From: Amorphophallus konjac
Lineage: Eukaryota > Streptophyta > Magnoliopsida > Alismatales > Araceae
DNA: 64,000 nt
Assembly: GCA_022559845.1 (NCBI GenBank)
Contig: JAHNEJ010000125.1
Location: forward strand, 62,001-126,000
Direction of reading: 5' to 3'
Shown: in pieces, positions 46,473-58,536 of the stretch
Layout: every line of letters begins with the position of its first letter
Position numbering within the stretch: position 1 is the first letter of the stretch
The notes under the pieces: generated by a model
Told to the model about the DNA's origin: nothing
Seen by the model: the letters and a program-made list of their open reading frames with translations, nothing else
Database searches by the model: none
Position numbers and translations under genes: made by a program

Positions 46473-47919
46473 ATTTTAAAAAAATATTTTTGATAAACCG
46501 CCTATTGGGAACAGTTTTTTTATAGAAACTATTTCTATCTAAAAAATTATGTTGTGCCCGTTTTTAACTTAAAATTTAAAATTAAAAAAAATTGATATCA
46601 CCTGTTTCGTAAAAACGATATCACCTGCTCTAAGGGGGGCCGCAGGGGCGCCGGGGAGGGGAGGGGAGTCGCCGTGGACGCGGAAGGGGGGCCGCAGGGG
46701 TCACCGGGGAGGGGAGGGGGGTCGCCGTGGCCGCAGGGGTGCCGGGGAGGGGAGGGGGGTCGCCGTGGCTGGGGAAGGGGGGCTGCAGGGGTCGCCGGGG
46801 AGGGGAGGGGGGTCGCCGTGGCTGGGGAAGGGGGGCCGCAGGGGTCGCCGTGGCTGGGGGGCCGCAGGGGCGCCGGGGAGGGGAGGGGGGTCGCCGTGGA
46901 TGGGGAAGGGGGGCCGCAGGGGTCGCCGTGGCTGGGGAGGGGGGCCGCCGGGGTGCCGGGGAGGGGAGGGGGGAGGTCGCCGTGGATGGGGAAGGGGGGC
47001 CGTAAGGGCGCCGGGGAGGGGAGGGGGGTCGCCGTGGCTGGGGAAGGGGGGCCGCAGGGGTGCCGGGAAGGGGGGCCGCACGCCGTGGATGGGGAAGGGG
47101 GGCCGCAGGGGTCGCCGTGGCTGGGGGGCCGCAGGGGCGCCGGGGAGGGGAGGGGGGTCGCCGTGGATGGGGAAGGGGGGGCGCAAGGGCGCCGGGGAGG
47201 GGAGGGGGGTCGCCGTGGCTGGGGAAGGGGGGCCGCAGGGGTGCTGAGGAGGGGAGGGGGGGTCACGGTGGATGGGGAAGGGGGGCCGCAGGGGCGCCGG
47301 GAAGGGGGGCCGCACGCCGTGGATGGGGAAGGGGGGCCGCAGTGGTCGCCGGGGAGGGGAGGGGGGTCGCCGTGGCTGGGGAAGGGGGGCCGCAGGGGTG
47401 CCGGGGAGGGGAGGGATGCCGCCGTGGATGGGGAAGGGGGAGTATCGAGTTGGTGTTTTTGAAAAAAAATAGGTCTAGACTTTTTTTTTTTTTGAGGAAG
47501 ATTTACATAGACTGTCTTCTCTCTTTAAAATTTAGGAGAGGAACACCAAACATGGTTAAAAGATCTCTTCCTCTTTTTTTAAAATTAAGAGAGAAAAGAG
47601 GTAAAAAATTACAACCAAACACCCTATAAGACATTTGTTTAGATCGAGTGCACCTATCCCCGATAGGGAGAGATGTTCCCACTCCCCTAGATCAGACACA
47701 TTGGACCAAAATTTTATACAAAGGAACGGGATTACGGTAACTACGGGGCATATCCATGAGATTCAGCTTTGAAACCAAACAGAAGCCAGACAAAAGAAGA
47801 GAATAAAAAACAACAAGGTTATGAAAATCTAATGGCGGGGATGTCAGCCTTATCCATATCCAGCGCCTCTCTAGATTTGTCCGGTAAATCCTTGTAATGG
47901 AAAAACACCTATTAATAAT
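46473..47919. mobile_element. 1.45-kb insert unique to copy 1, carrying a G-rich minisatellite
   Basis: Copy 2 shows the uninterrupted site 'tttaaataatacataaat' (50230-50255). In copy 1 the left side ends 'ttaaataat' and the right side resumes after 'attaataat', compatible with an 8-bp target duplication with one change. I find no inverted repeats or coding domain, so the element type is unknown. Confidence 0.6.
46629..47443 (+). repeat. G-rich minisatellite, about 52-bp unit plus deletion variants
   Basis: The full unit is about 52 bp ('ccggggaggggaggggggtcg', 'ccgtggctggggaagggggg', then 'ccgcaggggtcg'). Shorter 25-30 bp variants alternate with full units over about 815 bp. Every unit has several G4-G6 runs, so the plus strand has very strong G-quadruplex potential. 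All six frames are nearly stop-free; the 150-260 aa frames here are artefacts. Confidence 0.92.
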
Positions 47920-48124
47920 ACATAAATATAATTTAAGCATGATTCTTTTAAAAATATTTAATAAAAAGAAATGATATGACTATAAACAAATATGATGGTT
48001 TTACATAATTAATATTTATATAGTAATATATTTGTTAGTATAATCATAAGAATAATTTTATATTTTTTTTGTTTTTTAACAATAATTTTTATGTAACAAT
48101 CTTAAAATATTTAAATTATTAACC

Positions 48125-49145
48125 TAGAAATCGACGAGCAGAAGGAATGGCCCAAAGACTCCAGCCGGTGGCCGGTGGAAGGCGACCCAGGAATCTATAT
48201 GTGGAAGGTTCGCTTCGCCCTCCGTAGTTTATTCCTAGAAAATCAACCGCCATTCTCCCTCCCTCCTCTCTCCCGCTCTTTTACACCGTCTCCAGCTGTC
48301 TTCTGCCACCCGTGAAAGACCCGCCCATCCCTCTCCATCTCTCTTCCTTTTGTTTAGCTTTTCCTTCTATCGGGGAAGCTCTTATCCTTCACTGATCTCC
48401 GTTCTCTTGGTCTCCGTCGACTTACGGGGTACTGTTCACCGTCGTCGGGGCCGAAATCTGTGGTGGAGGCCGGACGTAGACTTGATAATCGCGTTTCCGA
48501 AGTAACATTTCTGAGCCTGTTCTATCTTTTGGTCTATAATTTCCAACTGGTTGTGCTAGAGATGTGGATCGATGCAAGTAGATGGCATGTCCAACTCGGA
48601 AGCGGAGGAAGCGATCGATGTCTTGAGCTGTAGGTTGGTACCCGTCGAGATCAACGCCGCGATTCCGGCGTAATCCGATTTCTGTGGGGAATTTCTAACG
48701 CGGTGTTGTCCCCCCTCGAGATCCTGCACCCGCTCAGCGGATTCCCCAGTTCCGATTCCGACGTCGTGTCGTGATTTGGAATCTTGGATCCTTTACTTCC
48801 TCCTCTGATAATCTTGATTCCATATGGATCAAGCTCGCCTTCTTCCCTCTGTTCCCGGTTTCTGCACTCGTTCTTTAACCACTCGATTGAGACGTATTGA
48901 ACTGCTGTTCTTGAAACTTCCGTCGAACTGCTGTTCTTGAAACTTCCGTCTTCTGCCTTCCTTTCATCTGGTCAGCGTTACATCCGGTGTACAGTAGATC
49001 TGCAAATCCCGTCTTGGCCTCTACGTGACTACGTCCCATCTGTGTTGGATAGATCAACGGAGTGAGCGTTTGTAACTTGTTCCAACCAAGTATTATTCTG
49101 TTTGGTTCTGAATCCTTCCAAGTTTGGAGATCCCTCACGTCCATA
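48125..49145 (+). pseudogene. Gene-5'-end-like fragment in copy 1
   Basis: CT-rich leader (48240-48420), a possible 5'UTR exon and donor ('gaagtaacatttct' near 48500), then a 28-codon ORF (48587-48673, MSNSEAEEAIDVLSC...) that ends at once. It looks like a captured or truncated first exon. Parent gene not recognised. A 26-bp direct repeat (48899-48924 and 48925-48950) is unique to this copy. Confidence 0.35.
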
Positions 49146-49555
49146 ATTCACGTTTTCCCTTGTGTTTATAATGTTATAAAAACTACATGAACACTCGTTA
49201 CTCACAGAATATTTGATAAAATTACGGAGAATTATAACCTATAAATTTTAAAAATCCATGATCTTAAAGCGGTAAAATCACGAGAGTACACCGAACGGAT
49301 CTTTCTTCCTTTCTCGGGCTTTCTGGTCGAGAAGCCAGCCTGCTCGCCTAGGCATTGCCCAATTATGGATATCCTCTGTAGACAGTGGCCGCACATAGGT
49401 TGCAATCCGTCTCTTGCCCGTGTTTAACGCTTATTCGTAAGTATTTATTACCCTTATTAAATGAAGTAAGTTTCAATTCGAGTTATCTTGATATATTTTA
49501 ACAATAAGTAATTTCACATGAATTATTGGACTGAGATCATCTGATCAAGTAAACA

Positions 49556-51843
49556 CATTAAACATTGAGCGTATTCGATGAAAACTAGAAATAAAATATT
49601 TTATAAAAAATAAAATATTTTGTTACAATAATAAAATATTTGATATGAAATTGAATCATTTTATTAAGTTCTTATAACAAAATATTTTATTTTTATAATA
49701 CTTTATCCTTATAACAGATATTCCATTCATGTAAAATATTTTATTAGTATCAAATATTTTACTAATTTATATCTGAAGTCAAATAACATATTCGATTCTT
49801 ATTAATTGTAATAAAATATTTCATTAGTACGTAAATTATTTCAATCTTATAAAATATTTCAGTCACGTGTTTTTCGTTGAGTACGCTCCATTTTTTACGT
49901 GTGAAAAAATTAATCGTACAGTTATAACATGAGATATCTTTTTCGGAGTAGAAATGACTCTTTCACTTTTTTTAGACTAATACAAATAAAAATTACATTT
50001 TGAAATGACTCTGTATATCAAATTCAATACATAAAATATTACTCAAATTATAAACTATAAAATAAATTCATCTAAAAAATAAGAGTCGAACAGTGACGAG
50101 TTTTCTTGCTGGGACTCGAAACGAATCAACCTACGAATAGAAATTTGAGATTTTTGCATGGCAATTATTATTAGAGACGAATTTGTAAAAAAATACTAAT
50201 AGAAATATATTAGTAGATATATCATTATGTTAATTTAAATAATACATAAATATAATTTCAGCTAGCCTCTTTTAAAAATATTTAACAAAAAGAAGTGATA
50301 TGATTATAAATAAATATGATATTTTTACATAATTAATATTTATATAGTAATATATTTGTTAATATATTTATAAGAATAATTTTTATAAATTTTGTTTTTA
50401 ACAATACTTTTTATGTAAAAAATCTTAAAATATTTAAATTATTAACCTAGAACTCGACGAGCAGAAGGAATGGCCCAAAGACTCCAGCCGGTGGCCGGCG
50501 ACCCAGGACTCTATATGTGGAAGGTTCAATTCGCGATCCGCAGTTTAATCCTAGAAAATAAATCGCCATTTCTCCCTCCCACCTCTCTCCCGCTCTTTTA
50601 CACCGCCGTCTCCAGCTTTGTCTTCTGCCACCCGTCAAAGCCCCGCCCATCCCTCTCCATCTCTCTTCCTTTCGTTTAGCTTTTCCTTCTCCTATCTCCG
50701 TTCTCTTGGTCTCTGTCGACTTTCAGGGTGCTGTTCACCGTCGTCGGGGCCGAAATCGGTGGTGGAGGCCGGACGTAGACTTGATCATCGCGTTTCTGAG
50801 GTAATATTTCTGAGCCTGTTCTATCTTTTGGTCTATAATTTCCAACTGGTTGTGCTGGATATGTGGATCGATGCAAGTAGATGACATGTCCAACTCGGAA
50901 GCGGAGGAAGCGATCGATGTCTTGAGCTGTAGGTTGGTACCCGTCGAGATCAACGCCGCGATTCCGGCGTAATCCGATTTTTGTGGGGATTTTCTGACGT
51001 GGTGTTGTCCCCCCTCGAGATCCTGCACCCGCTCAGCGGATTCCCCAGTTTCGATTCCGACGTCGTGTCGTGATTTGGAATCTTGGATCCTTTACTTCCT
51101 CCTCTGATAATCTTGATTCCATATGGATCAAGCTCGCCTTCTTCCCTCTGTTCCCGGTTTCTGCACTCGTTCTTTAACCACTCCGATTGAGACGTATTTG
51201 AACTGCTCTTCTTGAAACTTCCGTCTTCTGCCTTCCTTTCATCTGGTCAGCGTTACATCCGGTGTACAGTAGATCTGCAAATCCCGTCTTGGCCTCTACG
51301 TGACTACGTCCCATCTGTGTTGGATAGATCAACGGAGTGAGCGTTCGTAACTTGTTCCAACCAAGTATTATTCTGTTTGGTTCTGAATCCTTCCAAGTTT
51401 GGAGATCCCTCACGTCCATAATTCACGTTTTCCCTTGTGTTTGTAATGTTATAAAAACTACATGAACACTCGTTACTCACAGAATATTTGATAAAATTAC
51501 GGAGAATTATAACCTATAAATTTTAAAAACCCACGATCTTAAAGCGGTAAAATCACGAGAGTACACCGAACGGATCTTTCTTCCTTTCTCGGGCTTTCTG
51601 GTCGAGAAGCCAGCCTGCTCGCCTAGGCATTGCCCAATTATGGATATCCTCTGTAGACAGTGGCCGCAAACAATTGGCTGTTCTCGCGGTTGCCATCCCG
51701 TCTCTTGCCTGCGTTTAACGCTTATTCTTAAGTATTTATTACCCTCATTAAATGAAGTTAGTTTAAATTCGAGTTATCTTGATATATTTTTACAATAAAT
51801 AATTTCACATGAATTATTGGACTGAGATCATCTCATCAAGTAA
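49556..51843. repeat. Tandem duplication unit, copy 2 (uninterrupted)
   Basis: Directly abuts copy 1; 2.29 kb. It represents the ancestral, insert-free form, with a complete MITE of the 35151 family at about 50145-50437. Confidence 0.87.
50450..51425 (+). pseudogene. Gene-5'-end-like fragment in copy 2
   Basis: Near identical to 48125-49145; the 28-codon ORF is at 50886-50972. Conservation of the stop in both copies shows that it was already short before duplication. Here the donor-like sequence reads 'gaggtaatatttctg' at about 50798, a better splice donor than in copy 1. Confidence 0.35.
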
Positions 51844-52370
51844 CTTCGTTTCATCTCATTTGTTCATCTGTTTTGGCATTTACATTATTTTTATTTAAAT
51901 TGTAGAAAAACACATATGAGTGGCTGTTGATTGACATAAAATAAACTATAAATAATATTAAGAAAATAAAGTAGCAGACCTCAATCCGCCGTGTTACAGG
52001 GATACAGTTACAGATGTCACCTTTCTTAGTTTTAAAAAAATAATCTTCCCTACCCAAATGAGTACGTGCTACGTGTCCACGAAAGGGAGAGGTGCTCGGA
52101 TGGTCTGTTACCCTCCACCTGTGCCGTGAGTCTCGTGACAGCATAGGGAACATGGAAGCAGGAACGATGGGCTGGCGGGGAGCCGATCCCGGCGTGTGGC
52201 GGACGTCTCTCGCCTCTTCGGTGGGTGGGTGTCTGGCTTTAATTGAATGGTGGGTGCTTTATCTTCGGGATTGCGAGGGTTGGATTTTGAGATTTGCGAA
52301 CGTGATTATATGATGGAGGTATAAAAGGCTCTCTATTGATGGGAGCACGGTTGGTCCGCCAGCCCGTCCT
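51844..52370. other. Intergenic spacer
   Basis: No gene seen. It has the 'ggtataaaaggctctc' TATA-like string at about 52317, 50 bp upstream of the next LTR element. Confidence 0.4.
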
Positions 52371-55009
52371 TGATGGGGCAATGGGTCGAATGCCTTACGA
52401 AGTCTAGTCGTGGCCAAGGCAAGAGCCAATCTAATCTGCTGGTAAAGTTAAACCTGACGACATTAGTGGTTATCCAATGACTTTGGTTTCATATCGAAGA
52501 CTAAATTTTGATAGGAGAATTGACTATGTATAAAGTGAAGGCTGCCCAACTAATCTTTCTAGTTGTTTTTGTTTCCAATTGACTTAACTATTGGAGGACC
52601 TTTTCCCTCGGTCACTCGGAGGGTGCAGAGGGGGTTAACGACTTTGGTCTTGTATGACTAGAAATCAGACCACCCTTCTCTCTCTCTCTCTCGGATCTCA
52701 ACCGCATTTCAGCTAATGTTCCTTGGCCAACTAATCAAATTGACTACATCATTAGTGTTATCTGTGGGAACAATTGTGATGAAAGCTCCAATTATCTAGT
52801 CCGATAATGGCGTGGACGAAACCCTATCTACTCTCAATCCAACTAACGATATTTAGCTGTCTCAGGATGACATCCCTCCTCCCCGTTCCCCCTATGATGG
52901 TTGATCGAGTCAAACAACTCTCTCAAGTGGCTGCCCAACTCGCTAGGACGGTCCCCTCACTCTCCTTGTTACAAGATATGATGGCTCATATATCTCAACA
53001 GTTAGGCATCCCATTACCATTGGGAATGACTCCCGGTGCCAACCAGATAACCCTCTCACCTCGAGACAATGAAGGAGCCGCCCGTGAGGGGTTTGCCCAC
53101 GTGGGCTATTGACTTTTGAGGACACGCTCATGATCTTACTTGCAACGCCCCCAACCTCCTCCCGAAGGGGTGTCCCTTTTCTCTTGACTACAGGGGATGC
53201 CACCTCTGACCTATCTACAAGAAGGAAGAGTCAGGGCGAGACCTCTTCAACAAGAGGCCGATCTTGTGGTGGCATCTACCACTCTACCGGATGTCTTCCA
53301 AACCAGGACTCAGAGGTCGGTTAGTGCCTAGTGCCTACCAATCGAATCTCGATCGTCGATTGGATGAGATCTAGAAGGAGATCCACTAGTTGGTCCGAGA
53401 GGCCCCCCGCATCTCGCTTGCGAGTACTCTGCTCACGAAGTCCCTGTTGACTGAGGACGTTTTCATCGCCCTACTATCTAGGAAGGCCAAGCTACCATTA
53501 AGAGACTACTTCGATGGGACATTGGACCCCATCGAGCACATGAAGAGGTTCAACATATTCATGAGAATCTAGGGAGTGGCCAACAATATCCCTCATTCCC
53601 CTTCAATTCCCCCTCCCCCCGTGATGGTTGGTTGAGTCGAGCAACTCTCCTAAGAGGTTGACCAACTTATTAGAACAATCACCTCACTATCCCCACTACA
53701 AGGTTGATGGCTTGGATATCTCAGCAACAGGGTATTCCATTATCATTGTGAATGACCCTAAGTCCCGACCAGGTGGCCCTCATGCCCAGGGGCAATGAGG
53801 GAGTCACCCACGAGGGGTCTCCCCTCTCGGACGATGGACTTCGGGGTCACACTCTTGATCCCATTTGCAACTCCCCCAACCTTTGGAAGACTCAACTGTT
53901 GGTGTAACGATGGTGGCGACGGACTCAAACTTAAAAGAGCCAGAAAATGAAGACCCATTGCTTGAGGTCTCAAAGTTGGACTTGAAAAGGCATATGGAAC
54001 CCTTTGACTTAGAAGGACAATAAGAGTTGTCCGACTCAAAAGGGGACTCGAAAAATTTGGAGGATTTGGGAGGCCGACACATATGAGAGAGATTGTTGTA
54101 TACCTAACACGTGAAATTCCCCCAGGATGAAGAAGAGTTGGTTGGGCACACAGTTTCAGACACACGTAATGGAAATTGGTTGACTAGGGAAAGCAACAAG
54201 GAAGAAATGGGGCTCCTTTGTTCCCCCCTTCTCATGCCTAAATAGGCCCTTGCGAGACCACCAAAAAGTGATCAGATGCCCTGGAGCTCCGAGCGGTGAC
54301 CACCTAATCTGACCACTTGGCTCGCACCTAGACGTCGGAGCTATTCGCCTTGACTCATGTGCTTGCATCTGGCGAGAAAATTCGAATCGGTGCCCTTATA
54401 CCTCAATGCGATAGGTGCCGAGATTTGATAAAAGACCACACCTGGATATGATACAATCCACAACTAATGGGGGTCGTACACATGTGGGGTGCTCTCAACA
54501 GACAACGGATTGACCAACTTCTATCACTCGGCCGCTCAAAGTTGACTATACTCTTCAGGCATTCCGATTGCCTCGGCTTGACTAAAGAGTTGGGGGGGAT
54601 TTGATGGGGCAATGGGCCAAACAGTTTAGCTATGGGTTGAATGGGCTATAAATCTCAGCCATGTTTGGGCTAAGAGTCAGCTTAATTTGTCGTCTTGGCT
54701 AAACAGACGACTCGAGTGGCTACTCAGGGACTTTAATCCCATATCAGATATTGAACTTTTGTAGGAGAAGGGACCCTCTATAAGGTGAATGTTGTCCAAC
54801 TAGGTACGGATGTTTTATCTAATACTCATCTTTGTCGTCATCTTTGACTCTCACTGATCTGACCGTCAGATGCCCTTTCTCCCTAGTCACTCGGGAGTCT
54901 CTAACGATTTTGATCTTGCAGTACTACAACTCGGACAACCTTCACCTCTCTCTCGGGCCTTGGTTGCACTCGACTATTGTTCCCTAGCTCACTAACCAAA
55001 TTGGTTACA
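52371..55009 (+). mobile_element. Non-autonomous gag-only LTR retrotransposon (Ty3/gypsy-related)
   Basis: 5' LTR 52371-52748 (TGATGGGGCAATGGG...ACTACA) and 3' LTR 54602-55009 share start, order and many blocks but are much diverged. The PBS region after the 5' LTR reads 'ttagtgttatctgtgggaac', a decayed form of the common TGGCGCCGTCTGTGGGAA site. A purine tract GGGGGGGATT directly precedes the 3' LTR. The internal part is only about 1.85 kb, encodes gag remnants and has no protease, reverse transcriptase or integrase. No matching 5-bp target duplication was found. Confidence 0.8.
52807..53572 (+). pseudogene. gag remnant of the LTR retrotransposon
   Basis: A frame at 52807-53112 (VKQLSQVAAQLARTVPSL...) and another at 53390-53572. 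The second contains LPLRDYFDGTLDPIEHMKRF, matching the start of the plant retrotransposon gag domain (pattern YDGxxDPxxHxxxF). Stops and frameshifts separate them. The block 52860-53160 is repeated, diverged, at 53590-53890, an internal duplication of about 730 bp period. Confidence 0.75.
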
Positions 55010-57240
55010 TTAGTATTAGATCGGTGAAAGTAGGGCGACTTGTATCATATCATTGCAAATTTGAGTCGCAATATAGTGTGAGTTAGCCCAAGTCGTTTAA
55101 AAGGCTCAAGTGAAGAACTCTACCTGAGTTTGGTCGACCCATATTATACCAAAACGGATTCGGGTTGATCTGTCGAAGCGAGTCAATGTACCCTGACCAG
55201 ATGGTCTTGACTTTAACTTGTACTTCATGATGAGTGTGCGAGGATAAGCATTTGATTTATGGGTTTGTGAGGTCGTTTATGCTTTCACATACGGTGGGCT
55301 CATAAGGAGCCTATTATTAGATGAGATTTTCCAACCCAAAATAGTTAGGGAAAAAACCCTCCTTCCATTGAGGGGAGATATTCTCTGTTAATGGAACGTC
55401 TAAATATCTTGACTGAAGAGAGTGAGATTTGCGCCATTTTCCATACGTTCCGCGAGGAAGAAGTCAATTATTTTTGTTAGAATCATAAAAATAAATTATT
55501 ATCTTAATCATTAAAAATTGTTAATTAAAATGTAGGGGTGAATTGACGTCGTTAATAAAAAAACAAAGACTTTTGATGAATTTATCGGAATTTAATTATT
55601 AAGAAGCTTAGTAATTGGGAGAGTAATTCATCTCAAGTCTCTAATCAGATTCTAATTTTGATGTTACGAGAGGAACAAGAAAGAATAATAATATTTAAGA
55701 TAAGAAAGGTAAAGATTCTGTCCCACAGAAGTGAAAAGGCGTAGATGCGGCGGCAGTGGGGAGATTCCACGGGTGTGGTCGTCAGTTCATCACAGTTTAG
55801 GGACACCTCAGGTAGGTAGGGTCCATCTGATCTCCGTCCTAATAAGCTAACGGCATCAGAATAAGCCTCATCCTTCCGGGTCTGACCTGTATTGCAGCTG
55901 GTCGGACGGTATGTATGGCTGGTGAGGCGGCGTCTTGTATTCAATTCGAAGTCAAAGCAAGTTTTTAAGGCTGTGTTTCCGGGGGGGGGGGGATGCTAGC
56001 GGTGCAGTGCTGATTCAGGTGGGGATTCGTTTTAATTCTACTTATGATACTAATTACAATCCGAACTAACTCAGCTCTTAATTTAATTGCCATCAAGCTC
56101 TAATTCAACCGCTTAAGAATGTGTCGACCTAACTCATTCAGGCATTCTATATGGTTCGCAATTGCACATGTTTGTGTGTATCTTAATCTGTACCAATTGA
56201 GGAATAGTGCAGATTAAAATTCATGTAACAGTGTAAGACGATCCACCCTCATATGACTCATGCATAATTTTAACTTTGTTTATGTCGTAATAGGATAATT
56301 ACATGTATATCATCATTATTCTATTTGTACTCCCATATTCTTTATATTATCATGTATATTATCTTTTTTGGGTAAGTATTATCTTCATCATAAGTAATAT
56401 CATTTCAGTGATATTCTTTAGGTTCTGTTACCATAAAAGTTGACGGAATAGATTTGATGTAATATTCTCTTCTATTGAAAAATGTAAAATATGATTTTGG
56501 AGAGAGGTATACAAGGAAATATGAAAAATTCGAGGAGTATCATCATCATTTTAATTATATAAGAAGATTAAATGAGGGTATATTATTGTTTTCAGTTTTC
56601 TTAAAATTAAGATACCAAATGACATGATAATAAAATTATATATTATTAAATAAAATTTATTATAGGAGTATATGTATATAGAATAAGATAGATGGTATGT
56701 CATTATCCCTTTTATAATCTCATGGATCATGCGTTGAGGCAGAGAGATGATATTGTTTAAAATAAAAGACATCAGATCTGGCCAGCTAAGGGGGAGAGAA
56801 CGTCAGATCTCGGGAGAAGCCTGCCAAGTGGATGCTATGAACCGCTAGGTAGAGATGGGACCACCGGAAAGAGCTCAGGAGGAGAAGCCCAAAAGGAGAA
56901 GCGTGCCATTTCACGGAGCTCGGGTCCTCCCATTGCCCACACGAGGGGGAGGCCGGCGCCGTTGGATGGAGTGTCTACGACACCGGATGGGCACCACTTG
57001 ACGGCTCCTTGTGAGGAGAGGCTAACTGCTGGATGCAGACAGGAGGAGATCAAGAGCGTCGGGATGGAGGGGTAAGGGAGTTGTCATGGGTAGTAGTTGG
57101 AGATTAGGGTTGGGATTGAAAGAAACAAAAAAAAGGCTTTATACGAGAGAATTTGACATGAGTCTCTCATCACCAGCGTCGTTATTAGAGTCTTATTTGT
57201 TTGGAATCAACTATATAAAATTTGTCCTATCATTCTGTTA
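55010..57240. other. Intergenic DNA
   Basis: No gene recognised. G12 run at about 55981-55992. AT-rich from 56270 to 56770; GC-rich 56780-57060 with short frames lacking domains. Confidence 0.5.
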
Positions 57241-57477
57241 CATCTAATGTCATGTTTGCTACTAAACTAGCTAAAAGAAAAAATATATTAATCTTGACTG
57301 CATCAAACCAGCTTTTCTAGTTTTTTTTTTGAATCATTTTATCATGTTCCTCTTGAATCATCTAATGTCATGTTTGCTACTAAACTAGCTATAAGAAAAA
57401 ATATATTAATCTTGACTGCATCAAACCAGCTTTTCTAGTTTTTTTTTTTGAATCATTTTATCATGTTCCTCTTGAAT
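57241..57477. repeat. 118-bp perfect-looking tandem duplication
   Basis: Units 57241-57358 and 57359-57477 differ by about one substitution (ctaaaag/ctataag) and the length of a T run. It must be recent. Confidence 0.95.
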
Positions 57478-58536
57478 TTGATGACTTTTTGCAATCATCT
57501 TCCCTTCAAGCCATGTTAGTCAACGTATGACAATATAATTTTATGATTAGCAACATTACGATGCTGGACACACTGCCTTAATTACCTGTGATCATGTAAG
57601 CCGCCCAAGGTTTATCTTAACGACATCCGTGACTCATGTAATAATATATTATAACCGTGTTGGAGGCGTGTCCGGGGCGGCTTTCAACTCCGAAGCAATA
57701 TTCGGGTAAGCCTGCAAGTGCATGATTCCAAACCGTAAAAAAAATAAAAAGACAAAAAAAATCCACACTAGGAGCATTTTTGAAACCTACTCCCCTTGTA
57801 GGTCCTCATTAGAAGCGAAAAAACTAATTAAAGATATTTAACTGATGTCCTCCGAACGCCCTTAATTAGTTTCCTCGAAGTCGGCAGGTGACTTGGGTGA
57901 TCCTCCGCAGTGGATTACGGTCGGCTAACTCTTGCGTGCATGCAATCGGGGCCGAAACTTTCATGGGCATACGTGGAAGCGAAGCCAAACTTCGTACCTT
58001 CGCAAGAAAGAATCGTGAGATCATCTCTCCGTTATATCGATAGATGTATACTTGCTCGCGTGGCACGTGCTCGCCGCAGATGTAAGCGGGGGTGCCGGGT
58101 AAATCAGCGGATGCTACCCACATGCGCCAAGCCACCGCTTGTTGCCAGACGTACCACGTAAGGGTCTCCGCGTGCGCGCCCTGTAGTGGGAGAACGCTGC
58201 GGGCCAGGGGCCTGTGGCTGTAACTGGTCAGCAGGAACTTTGTGTAGCCGAAAGCGGGTGGGAAGTAGCAGCTGTACGGATCGGGTGGCCCTGATGTCGC
58301 TTTGAACTACTCCTCCGCGATTATCGTCTTCCCTTGCTCTGCTTCCACTTTCGAGTAGCCCAGTCAGGAAAACTTCTTGTTTGGTAAGTACGGTGTGGAG
58401 TTAACCATGGAGTCGGTGTGATGTTGACCTCCCTTTGGAAAGCATCCAAGGCATCATTTAAAATGAAAAATATTGTTTCTGTTTACTTGATCATCGGCTC
58501 GTTCGTCTTCCTATATTGATGTCGCGCACTGCGTAG
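57478..58536. other. Upstream region of the CLC gene
   Basis: It contains the promoter and 5'UTR of the CLC gene, which cannot be delimited. A 'cctatattgatg' string at 58511 is only 25 bp from the ATG, too close to be its TATA box. The frames at 57866-58161 show no domain. Confidence 0.4.

Larger units (their letters stand above)
45819..49553. repeat. Tandem duplication unit, copy 1 (interrupted)
   Basis: It begins 'cattaaatattgagcg' and ends 'atctgatcaagtaa', aligning with 49556-51843 along its whole length except for a 1.45-kb block (46473-47919) that copy 2 lacks. The unit carries A/T-rich 'aaaatatttt' DNA, a MITE of the 35151 family and a gene-5'-end-like stretch. Confidence 0.87.

Noticed and set aside
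46598..47629. Long overlapping ORFs (150-260 aa) on both strands
   Set aside because: They lie wholly in the G-rich 52-bp minisatellite. All frames are open because the units lack A/T-rich stop codons, and the products are Gly/Arg or Pro/Ala simple repeats.
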